The translations under genes and the position numbers were made by a program. A stretch of DNA of 64,000 nt, from the NCBI GenBank assembly GCA_963514095.1, contig OY741270.1:18760554-18824553 (forward strand). The letters are read 5' to 3'. Shown here in pieces: positions 44,879 through 54,450 of the stretch. This DNA comes from Eutrigla gurnardus. Taxonomy: Eukaryota; Chordata; Actinopteri; Perciformes; Triglidae. Each line of letters starts with the position of its first letter. The first letter of the stretch is position 1. The notes beneath the pieces were generated by a model. It searched no databases, was not told where the DNA came from, and saw only the letters and a program-made list of their open reading frames with translations.

Positions 44879-47326
44879 TTACCCTGCTGTGGCCATGGTG
44901 AGTCTTCTCCTGGGTGAGAGGGAGACTGCCTCCCCCTTTCGGGTGGGGCAACTACAATCTCTAAGAGGTGTGACCGGTTTGTAGGGCTTGCTCTGATTCG
45001 CATGAACCCACTTGTGTGTGGCTGGGTGCCTTGGTTGTGAGACCCTGATGCGGTAAGCCACTGGTGATAGCTTACCGACGATCTCGAAGGTTCGACTCCT
45101 CATGAGGATGTCGTCCACATAGATGAGGTTACCGCGTGCAGCCGCGTCACTCATCGCCTTGTGGAGGAAAATGTTGAACTCGGCGGGGGAGTTCAAATAC
45201 CCAAAAGGGCAGCGATTCCAGGTATACTGGCGGTTCCCAAAGGAGAAGGCAAGCTTGTACTGGTCGGTTGGATCAACTTTCATTGTCCAGAAACCATTAG
45301 CGATGTCTACCGTTGAGAAGAAGCGGGCTCCCTTGACTTTAGCTAGCTCCTGATCCAGGTGAATCATGGGCCAGCGGGAGAGAGGAACCTGTTTGTTCAG
45401 TGGCCGGTAGTCGATGGTGAGACGCCATTTCCCAGTGGGTTTCAAGACCGGCCAGATTGGGGAATTATATGTTGAGTTGCACTCCCGGATGATTTGCTTC
45501 TCCAGCAATTTGTCCAGGATGTCTCGGATAGACTCGTATGCGGCTAACGGGATCCTGTACTGGCGTACGAAGGTCGGTGGCGCATTCGGATCAGTGGGGA
45601 TGCGGACCTTGTGAAGTTGGGTCTCCCCACAATCCTGCGAGTCTCGGGAGAAGATCGGCTGGAAGTCGTGGACCAACTTCCGTAGCGCGTCTCTCTGGTC
45701 CTCGGTAGCGAGGGCATCTGCTTTGGCAAGCTGTTGGGTTATCTCAGGCTCAAAGCCCGAATAGGGTTCCTCAGGTGGTTGGTGTGTCTCACCTGAGGTT
45801 GCTTCGGTCGATTGAGTCGTTAATGCGTAGACGACCAGATCACCCCCTTTCCCCAATGCTGTGCAACAAATGGCTTCACCGTGAAGGGTTTCACGACGGG
45901 CCATGGTGATCATTGCGGTTGGGAATGTGAAAAGGACATCGTCTAAGTTTTGGACCAGGATGTAGGTCGAACGATTGTTCAACTCAAGCAGGGGTGTGCC
46001 GCAGACGGTAAGGTTATGTTCCCAGAAATGGGGTAAGGCCTGGAAGAATGCTTGGGAGCCAGGCATCTTCTGTCCCTTAAGGATGGCGAGCCGGATGGGG
46101 ACGCCTGCGGTCCTGGCAGGGACCATCATGTCAACTTCGCTGGCAACCTGACATGCCTCTGGGATGGTTTGGCCTGATGTCAGGTGTTCAAGTTCAATGG
46201 GCAGGGGCTCGCTCTTAGCGTTAGCCTGGGACCAAAGAATCTGATTGACCGTGTCCAGTTTGGTGCCAAGTCTGACCAGAGTCTCAGCACCTAAAAGGAA
46301 TGGTGGATGTAGTTTGGGCACTACGCTTATGAAATGGTCAACCTGTTTCTTCCCAATACGGATCGAGAGGGCGCACACTCCCACCGCCTTAAGGTGAATC
46401 TGCGGTGATTCTGCGGAAAGGAGGTGGTGGTTGAGAGGCGCGAAAACTGGGAGAGGTTGATGCTGGCGCAGATGGTGGTACAGATCTTGACTGACGGCTG
46501 TCTTCTCTGACCAAAGCCCCAGGATCGCTTCTGGGACATGGGTGTCATTGAGATGCACACCGCCAACCAGATGAGGGCTGTACAGTGCTGGGTTTCGGTT
46601 CTCCAGCGGACACAGGAAGGATCCGTGGTGTCGGAAAGCGCTCAAGTCGCCGGCTTGGAGTTGTGGGCTCGCAAGCGGTGCGGTTCGAGCAGAGCCAGGA
46701 TTAGGCTCTGGAAAAGGCATCCGCATTGGTAGAGGGTCTCTGGACTCTTGGATGACGGCGACTCGTTCGTCGGAGGCCATCAGGCCACCTGAGGGGTGGA
46801 GTGGTTTTGGCGTCTCGACTTGAGCCCAGATGCGCCCCTGATGGCAGTCGATAAGCGGTGCCAGCCGGTCCAGGAGATCCTGACCAATGAGAAGTGGTTC
46901 GGTGTCAATGGCACAAATGTGGATGGGGTGCACAAGAGTGACTCCCTGAAACGTGAGGTCCACCCACGCACGTTCTGTGATGGGTGACCTGTCCTGCGTG
47001 TAGCTGGTGATGCTAACGTGGCAGGGCTCAATTTGAAGTGGTTTACCTAGGGAGAGCATGGTTCGGGTCACCTCCGCAAAGGTGCCTTGGCACATTAGAC
47101 TGATCTCAGAGCCTGAGTCGAGTAGGGCGAGGATGCTGACACACCCCCCTACCACCACCGAGGTATAAATGCGTCTAGCGTGGCCTTTGCGAACAAGATC
47201 TCCTAGGAAAGTCAAGAAAGGGGGTTGCGACGGGTCGATGGCCTTGGTTGCCGAGTCTGATTTTGGTTCCCCCGCCCATCCTACCAAGCAAACCTTGGCG
47301 GTGGAAGTGGGAACGGCCTGGCCTAG
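44879..47326 (-). pseudogene. pol: Pol fragment: protease, protease-like repeat, RT (palm only), integrase C-terminal tail
   Basis: Continues the gag frame after its UGA; there is no ATG at the start (the first codon usually taken as a start, at 47287, is TTG), so expression would need readthrough. Numbering from 47287: retropepsin-like domain (about 38-152) with catalytic LLDSGSEISLM (D57) and LLIGQDLLDRL; a second retropepsin-like segment (about 240-352) ending FLLGAETLVRLGTKLD but with ILGLWSE where the DSG should be; RT fingers and palm (about 585-730) with WRLTIDYRPLN and YVDD (723-726). A few residues later the frame passes to FEIVGKLSPVAYRI and WVHANQSKPYKP, typical of the GPY/F module at the integrase C-terminus. 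RT thumb, RNase H, and integrase zinc finger and DDE core are gone. TAA at 44881-44879. Confidence 0.9.
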
Positions 47327-49147
47327 TCATGTAGGCGGAGGCTTCGTGTCCGGGTTCTTGCCGGGCTTTTGTGGGGAGCTTGGTGCCGGCTGTGACCATT
47401 GGGCCAGGTTGAGCCGCAACCCTATTGCTTTTGTCAGCTTGTCGACCAGGTCGTCCATATCCTTTTCTCTCATTCGGGAGTTTGTCGCCCAGGAATTATA
47501 CTTACCCTCTTGTTTGCGTTCAAACTGGACCTTATTCCTGGGGTTATTTTCGTTCCTGGGTTTTGTGTGATTCCAGGAGCGTGCGTTCGGCCCACCCCCT
47601 TGGTTCTGTCGCCCTTGTTGCTGGTTAGGTTCCCGGTGTGTCTGTTGTACTGGTCTAGTACTTACCCTTGGCTGAGGCACTTCATCTCCCTCCAGCCCTA
47701 GGCCTGTGTGTTCCGCGGTTTGGATCCCCAGGACTCTGGCGTCCTCCCCGGATGACCTTGCGGGTCGCACCCGGGTCTCCCATGACATCTGTGCGAAATT
47801 ACGAACCTCTTGCATGGTGAGTCGGTATGTCCTGCAGTGCATGGTGACATCGTAGCGCACAATTTCGTGTAGGTTATGCAGGAAGAGGGCTTTGAAGGCA
47901 GGCTCTTCCTCCACTCCTGGGGAGTTACGGCCCTGAGCATAGGCGGCCCTGAAGCGCCTATAGTACTCCCTGGGTGGTTCCTGCTTCCTGTGTAGAACAG
48001 CGAGGGCGCCAAGCGTGGCGGAGGCGGGGTCCCTGTACCGGCTATACTCCTCCTTGAGTGCTTCACAAAGTCTGGAGTATCGGTCCCGGTTTCTGGGTGG
48101 GAGTGTTTCTATGAAACTGTGGACCTGTCTGGTACTGGTCTTCCAGATTAGCTTGAGCTTCTCGCGTGAGGAGGCATGGGGTAGGTCACGCAGACAGTGG
48201 TCCATCTCTTTGAGATAGCCATCAATATCCGACTCTTTGTGAGTCGGATCGAACCGTTCAATGTCTCTGGCGAGGGACTCTAACTGTCGGGTGCGCAGGC
48301 CATGGTTTGCGGCTGGATATGGGCCATCTGATTCACTTGACGACCCGTTATCACCACGGTAATAGTTTCGGACAGAGTGACCCCTCCCCCTTGGAGGTGG
48401 GGATGGAGTCCGAGGCATGCGTGACCCTCCTACCGAGTGTCGGTGGTGGGTACGTGGGAATCTGGAATCCCCCGTCGAGCTTCGAGCCACTGGGAAATGG
48501 CTCAGACTTCGGCGTGGGGACTCGTCCCGCTGGGAGTAGCTCCACTTGTGAGGTGGGGCTTCTCTTTCCAGTGGGTGGGTGGATGGTGGCGCCTGGTAGC
48601 GCCGACGTTCGGCCTCTTCCGACTGTAACAGTCTCTCCCTGCGCATGGGACGGTGTGCGTCCGTGGGGGGCGCGGTTTCAAGGTCCGACAGGTCAGGCAT
48701 ATCCGTGTCTTGGGGTGTACCTACCTGGGCAGCCTGAGTTTCCTCACGCTGGAGTTCTCTCTCCTCCTCCCTGCATGGCCTGCGGAGGGCTTCCTCCCTC
48801 TCCACCTTCAGTTCGGCCACTTCCTGTCGCAGGGAGGTGGTCGCATGACCCAGTCGATTGATTAACTCCTCATCCTCAGCTTTCTGCAGTTGTGCTCTGC
48901 GCTGAGACAGGAGGAAGATTCGACCCACCACGTCAGCGATTGTGCGTTGTGGTTTCCCTGACGGGTGATTAACATAATCAACAAGCTCCTGCAGTTGATC
49001 ATTGCATGTCACTACATCGTAGTGCTCCAGGTTTTCCCTGTCCTCAAGGGACAGGTGGATGAGACCAGCGACCGCATCCTGCAGGTCTGCGTCGACTGAT
49101 ACCTGGGGAGCCTCAGCTCCTTGTTCTTTCGGGCCGTAGTTGCTCAT
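47327..49147 (-). CDS. gag: Gag polyprotein of the LTR retrotransposon (606 aa)
   Basis: Structural protein that would form the particle. ATG at 49147, TGA at 47329-47327, no internal stop. In order: an N-terminal helical part; a coiled-coil-like stretch rich in E/K/R/Q (about residues 80-140); a Pro/Ser/Arg-rich disordered region with PSPPPRGRGHSVRNYYRGD (about 180-290); a capsid-like alpha-helical domain (about 290-460) with REYYRRFRAAYAQGRN and LFLHNLHEIVRYDV, typical of retrotransposon Gag; and a basic Asn/Gln-rich tail. No CCHC zinc knuckle is present, so nucleic-acid binding would rest on the basic segments. The next codon after the stop starts an uninterrupted pol frame. Family placement is by capsid-like features only. 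Confidence 0.88.
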   Translation of the reverse strand: MSNYGPKEQGAEAPQVSVDADLQDAVAGLIHLSLEDRENLEHYDVVTCNDQLQELVDYVNHPSGKPQRTIADVVGRIFLLSQRRAQLQKAEDEELINRLGHATTSLRQEVAELKVEREEALRRPCREEERELQREETQAAQVGTPQDTDMPDLSDLETAPPTDAHRPMRRERLLQSEEAERRRYQAPPSTHPLEREAPPHKWSYSQRDESPRRSLSHFPVARSSTGDSRFPRTHHRHSVGGSRMPRTPSPPPRGRGHSVRNYYRGDNGSSSESDGPYPAANHGLRTRQLESLARDIERFDPTHKESDIDGYLKEMDHCLRDLPHASSREKLKLIWKTSTRQVHSFIETLPPRNRDRYSRLCEALKEEYSRYRDPASATLGALAVLHRKQEPPREYYRRFRAAYAQGRNSPGVEEEPAFKALFLHNLHEIVRYDVTMHCRTYRLTMQEVRNFAQMSWETRVRPARSSGEDARVLGIQTAEHTGLGLEGDEVPQPRVSTRPVQQTHREPNQQQGRQNQGGGPNARSWNHTKPRNENNPRNKVQFERKQEGKYNSWATNSRMREKDMDDLVDKLTKAIGLRLNLAQWSQPAPSSPQKPGKNPDTKPPPT

Positions 49148-49603
49148 TTTACCTCTAGTAAAAGGCAGAACCCGGTGGCTTCACTTGTTTGGTTTTAACA
49201 GCGAAAAGAATGTATGTTGTTATGCTGATGTGGGTACACAGGTGAGCGGCGTCGACCTGTGACTTACAATGAAAATGTTAATACACTTCTACAGTCTGTG
49301 GACTGGTAGTGAGGTGTCTCTAGCACCTCTGGTGAGTGATAACAGTGTTATAACGCGTCTTAGTATCCCTAACCCTGTGTTTGTTAGTATTGTTGTTAAA
49401 CAATAAATGGCTAATCACAACATGCATATGCAACCCTCAACTGTACTTGCTTGGCAAATAGTAATGGGGAACAAACAAATCGATCCTTGAAAATCAATTT
49501 CTAAACAATCATATTAACAATAATAATATTTACTATTATTATTATTATTATATACCTCTCAGGTTATTGTGCATAAATCTCTGGATAAAACTGGTTTAAG
49601 AAG
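49148..49603 (-). other. retrotransposon leader between primer-binding site and gag
   Basis: About 456 nt of untranslated leader, AT-rich, with a short (TTA)n run near 49536-49552. It would normally hold packaging signals; no specific structure was identified. Confidence 0.6.
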
Positions 49604-49621
49604 CCCTCACACGGGGCACCA
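49604..49621 (-). other. primer-binding site
   Basis: Four bases (TAAT) after the 5' LTR on the minus strand comes TGGTGCCCCGTGTGAGGG, which begins with the TGG expected as the complement of a tRNA CCA end. I could not match the rest confidently to a specific tRNA. Confidence 0.75.
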
Positions 49622-49625
49622 ATTA

Positions 49626-50299
49626 TGTTGGGGTTGTAGCAGGGGCAGATTTGGTTATCAACAGTTAACTATCAATATCAATGTGATTATCGGTATTAAT
49701 AATTATATTTAATCTATCATCATGATATAATCATGAATAAACGGGGCACCACCCTGGGGTCAGGGAAAAGATAACCTAAAACTGTATTCAGTCTCAATAT
49801 AAAGGTTTTATACTCACATGCCAATCATCGTGATCATTGGCATAGGAGTACAAAACCAATCGAACAATTAAAAAGGCGTGAAATTCAAGCACTAGCCTTC
49901 ACAACCTGCTGTTATCCAGTGACATATACACAACAAGCACAAGAGACCGCTAGTTATAATATAATAAGATTTATTAAAATCAGTAATAATGATCACAATC
50001 AATAACACTGCAATTAACAAAGCCTTATTACCTAACTACCTAACACACAAAGGGAGAGACACACGTGGAGTGTGTGTGTGCGTATGTGTGTGTGTGCGTG
50101 CGTGCGTGCGTGCGTGTGTGTCGCGAGAGAGAGAGAGAGAGAGAGAGAGGTGGCTATGGGCGGCCACCAGATGGAGCTATTCCTCGCAGCGTTCAGGGGC
50201 GGAGCCACTGAGGTTCGATGGGGTAGCGAGAGAGAGAGAGAGAGAGAGGTGGAGCTCTTCCTCGCAGCGTTCAGGGGCGGAGCCACTGAGGTCTGACGG

Positions 50300-50334
<35 letters not shown>

Positions 50335-51454
50335 CCGTATGTAGCCACCAGATGTAGCTATGTCCCTAGCGGCCGCCGGGAACAGCTGGCTTAGGACACG
50401 TGTGTATGTGTGTGTGTGTGTTAGCGGGTCACAAACAAAGAGAGAGAGAATGCGCGAGCGATATTCGGAGGGACAGAAAGCCGTGCTGCTATCACACGGG
50501 CTCGCGTGAATGAACTGGAATTTATTCCGCGAGACCGGTCTTTAAACTGATAGCAGAGGCTTTCTGAGCTCGCGAATATGGCGGAGGTTAGTCGAAAACA
50601 CTGTTACAGAAATCAACCCAGCTGTGTGGGTAACCAATCAACATTCACATACAGCAGCACATGAACAAACGGACTCGGCGATCCGCGATCAGAACTTAAA
50701 ACACATTAACAAGAATTACAAGCATGTCCTACACTATCGAATCTCTGCTTCTGCCCAGACAAATAGCCTCTTACTTTTGTCGATGTGAGATGCGTCGATG
50801 TGAGGTTTCCGTCCCGTGCGTTGATGGCGTTTCTTTACGCCGGCAGCGGACGGTAGTTTGTGGGGCGCTGGTTCAGCGCCGGATTCCCTTCTGCAGGGAA
50901 CGAGGAACGATCGCGGGGCTCGGCGATTTAGTCAGCTGATTTCAGACAAAGACGGGTCGAGTATCCGTTCTGCTGGCAGCTGGGACGAAGAAAGTTTCTT
51001 CTTACCGCGGGGAACGGGAGAGTCGCGCTGTCGCGGTGGTCTCCTCGGGATCCAAAATGATAAACAAAAGAAAAATAAAACGAGTAGAGAAAAAGAGGGA
51101 TAAACAGTCTGTTGCTCGTCCAGCGAGTTTGGGGAAAAGACTGCGGCCTAGGACAAAGGAAAAACGCTGCAGACGTTATATTCACCTCCTGGTGTAACGT
51201 GAGTTACTTTGGAGAGAGAAAGTTTTTCTGATGGCCGCGGGATTTATAGCTTACGGCTGGACCGGGGGACCCCCTGGAGTCCCATGCAGTTCGGCCAATG
51301 GCGCGCCAGCGGTGTGACGTCAGATCCCGTGACCAGGTGGAGGTGACACTAAAATGGTGGTTGTAGTTTTTTATCCCCTTTGTCCCATTGTCCTGGCCGC
51401 ATGTGTAGGCTTCTGTAGGCCGCATTGTGTAGTCCTTCTAGTGAGGTCCCAACA
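49626..51454 (-). repeat. 5' LTR (1829 bp)
   Basis: Nearly identical to 42209-44083. Transcription direction is right to left. From the U3 end it carries TGACGTCA, an inverted CCAAT box and TATAAA within about 215 bp, then a long remainder including GA and GT arrays and an internal 76-78 bp duplication. AATAAA at 49970-49975 is a candidate poly(A) signal. Confidence 0.96.
51243..51322 (-). promoter_or_regulatory. U3 core promoter of the 5' LTR: CRE, CCAAT, TATA
   Basis: Minus-strand order: a CREB/ATF-type palindrome TGACGTCA (51315-51322), an inverted CCAAT in GGCCAATGG (about 51293-51301), and CTATAAATCCC with TATAAA at 51243-51248. Spacing suits a Pol II promoter with a start near 51215. 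The 3' LTR has the same motifs at 43944-43951 and 43872-43877. Confidence 0.6.
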
Positions 51455-51458
51455 TATT
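51455..51458. repeat. target-site duplication, right copy (TATT)
   Basis: TATT directly after CCCAACA of the 5' LTR, matching 42205-42208. Confidence 0.75.
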
Positions 51459-53989
51459 TGTACTTGTCTTTCCTTAAGTTAGTATACCGTATTTTAATCT
51501 ACATATATTTATTATTTTATCCTTTACTAAAATGTCCAACTTTCTCCATTAGGAGCATTACTGTTGAATCTTTTCCTAGCCTCCTATAATAATCAAGATC
51601 AATTTACAAGGTGTGACAGTCTCGACATCTCATATCAGTAGTTGTGCTCCTGGAGCACCTAAATGGCAAGAAGAGGGCAGACCAGAAGAAGATGTAATGC
51701 TGTCCGTGACTGACAGGTTAACTCACCTAATAACTGTCTGGACAGCAGAGCAGAGATAGATTAAATGTGAGAGGGGAGAGCAGATGAAAAACCCATAACG
51801 TTCCCACCTTCTGGAGTAAATAACCTCGTCATTTCTAGTAAATGCTTATCAGAATAGACGTCAAACACATTTTATGACATTGAATGATGACGTCTGGTTC
51901 CCTCACATAGGACGTTATTAGCTTCAAGAATTGAAAGTAAAGAGATTGCCTACGTGTGTGGGTCAGTGATTTCAGTTAATGTTCAGCTCATCAAGGTCTA
52001 GTCCAACACAAGGAGAAAGCTGAGAAGCCACTATTCTGTGTATGATTAACTAAGACCTGTAAAGAAGAGCTGGTGAACGATTTTGTCATCATGAATTATG
52101 TGAAGGAAATGTGACCTACTTTCAATGGGGGAGAATCCAACAGAGTGATAACGTATTGTTCACAGCTATGCTTCAAGAAAACCAGAAGGGGCTTAATCAG
52201 GCAGAATATGAGGACACACATAGATGCTGGAGTCAGTACCACCACATGATCCATAATTAGTAACATATTCCCAGCAAATCATCTACCTGCCATCAGTATT
52301 ACATCATCAATATATATATATAAGCTATAGTAACAAACCAACACTTTGAAATTTTCTTGACATGATTGTTTGTATTTACTTTACTAGCAATATATCCAAT
52401 CATTTTTTTTTTTTTTTTTTTATAATTCCTGTCTCAACCACTAGTGTCAACATGCTTGTGATGCAAGATGAAAATTCACAGGAAAAAGTAATTAGGATTA
52501 ATTGCCTGGAAACTACAACGTCGTACACAAGTTTGCCAATCCATTAAGTAAATGTTAAGCTATTTCAGGATCAGGATCAGTGAAAACTCTCACCCAATAC
52601 TTGTTTTTAAAGCTAATTCAGAATATCCTTTTGTATGCTGAAGTGTATCAGTGCTTTGTGTCATCTACTTAAAAAATAAAATAACAATAGCATTTAATAA
52701 TAATTACTATGTCATGCAAGTATCCAAAGAAAGCATTCAACAAAGATCGGAGGACATATCATATTTTGTTATATCAGTACAGAGAAACAAGGCTACAGGA
52801 TGAAAGAAAATGGCAGCTAGCTACACACTTCAGTGCACTTTTGTTTTGGGCCACACAAGCAACAGCAATGCCAAATAATGATGTTATGTTTAGGAAAACT
52901 GGGTCACCATTTGTGTTTTTAGTGCAGTCTCTTGGTTGTGGCCTCTAAGAGTATTATGCATGTAGAAATCCTCTGCCAGACTCAGTAATATCTACAAAGA
53001 CCCACATTTAAGAATATATCGTGGGAATATATTTTGCAAGTCTCCCTGTGGTGCAACAATGCACCACAGATTTTAACAGCAATACTCATCCCGCTAAAAT
53101 TAGAACAATTTGTTTTTTCAATAACAGCATTATACGGGTAAACCAGATCTGTTTCATGTTTGATCAGCATTTAAATGCTTAAAATGAATCTGTAAATACA
53201 GGCCGTAACGTGGTGCTTTAGTTACAGTCATTGTACGGTTGACAAGGCTACTGGATTCAGTGTGAGTCACAGTGAAAGTGCTCGCTAGCTGAGGCTTAAA
53301 AAGAAAGAAGTCCCGTCCCCTGCAAGTCTCTATGGATGCCGTGTCAAGACAGACTTCATGGGAGAGAGTCGGAGACGGCGCATGAGTGTAGAAGAGGAGA
53401 ATCTGCTTTTGGGCTGTAAATAGCTCTTAATCCTGAGGCTGTGGAGCAGAGTGCCATGTCCTAGCTCCTCTTTTCTGGGTTGATGAATATAACCCTGTCA
53501 CAGGATCAGACAGCACTGAAAAATCCCAAAACCACTACTTGTATATTATGTTGTTTCTTTCTAGAGTACAGGTGTTGTGACTGACCATCTCACTTTCAGC
53601 ATTATATTTTTGCATGTCTGGAAAAAGTACTAAAATATTAACTCTAGTAACTGTACTGTTACTTTTGGGGACACGTATCCATTGCCTGTTTACATTTTTT
53701 AAATACTTGGGTGCTATTAAATAAAGAAAATCTTAAAGCTACAAAATAAAGTGCACTGACATGTCAACCATAGTACATAGTTTACAACATCATGACTTCA
53801 TGAATTACAGAAAAAAGGACCAACATACAGTTATAACCTATAACTTAAAAAAGCATAACCATGGCAGCCAACACAGAAATGTAAAGAGAATATCAACTAC
53901 ACAACAGCTGCTGCCCACAAACACACATTAAAGATGCCATGCAATGAGGTGGTTGTTGCCCTCATATGTACAGTTACAAAATGTAAGTT
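51459..53989. other. intergenic sequence right of the retrotransposon
   Basis: AT-rich unique-looking sequence with a poly(T) run near 52407-52424. No coding frame, RNA gene or repeat that I can support. Confidence 0.5.
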
Positions 53990-54450
53990 TGGTGTTGACT
54001 CACCTGTCTGAACGGCATTCTGGGAGTCTGAGGCCCAGCGTTGATGGAGGATTCACCATGAGCACAATTAGTATTATTGACACATTAGCGAGAAGTTAGC
54101 TGGCTAGCTAGATGAGCTAGCAGGCTACTGTGGGCCATAGCCGACGCCAAATTATAAAAACTCTTAACTTTACTGCGTTCTCAGTTTCTCTAACATCTCT
54201 TCTTCCCCAAACTGACATGGAAAACAACGGGACAGACCCCTCCTAACACAGACAGTCAAAGGTACTACCTCATAGGTAGCCGACATGACTGACGGGCAGG
54301 CTCCACGGCCTAGACATTCATAACGCGTTCGCTGACATTCAGGAAATATCAACTACTTCAATAAACCGTCGTTTTTATCTCGTCTTAACTCACATCTGCT
54401 AACATCGTGACATTTACGACATTAATTCAATGACACAACGTGCACCTGTT
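53990..54450 (-). other. possible upstream exon and promoter-like block
   Basis: A textbook donor GTTCAGACAG|GTGAGT (exon edge at 54002) sits in a locally CpG-richer segment. If spliced to eml1 exon 2 the frame meets a TGA upstream, so translation would begin at MEVTDR in exon 2; short upstream ATG frames also exist. It could equally belong to another transcript or be chance. Confidence 0.22.

Larger units (their letters stand above)
42209..51454 (-). mobile_element. LTR retrotransposon (Ty3/Gypsy-retrovirus type), internally deleted
   Basis: A complete insertion of 9246 bp on the minus strand: 5' LTR (49626-51454), primer-binding site, leader, gag, pol fragment, polypurine tract, 3' LTR (42209-44083). 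Both LTRs start TGTTGGG and end CCCAACA in either orientation, and the element is flanked by TATT on both sides. There is no env-like frame. Pol lacks the RT thumb, RNase H and most of integrase, so the copy must depend on a partner for reverse transcription and integration. The clade is not assigned: RT motifs are Gypsy/retrovirus-like, while the gag lacks a CCHC knuckle. It lies about 3.9 kb upstream of the eml1 start, in the same orientation. Confidence 0.96.

Noticed and set aside
47169..48865. Plus-strand open frames of 60-184 codons opposite gag and pol
   Set aside because: They are antisense shadows of the minus-strand gag and pol genes; composition and position fit the complementary frame only.
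42209..51454. An env gene or complete integrase in the retrotransposon
   Set aside because: No membrane-protein-like frame exists between pol and the 3' LTR, and only the integrase C-terminal tail is present.
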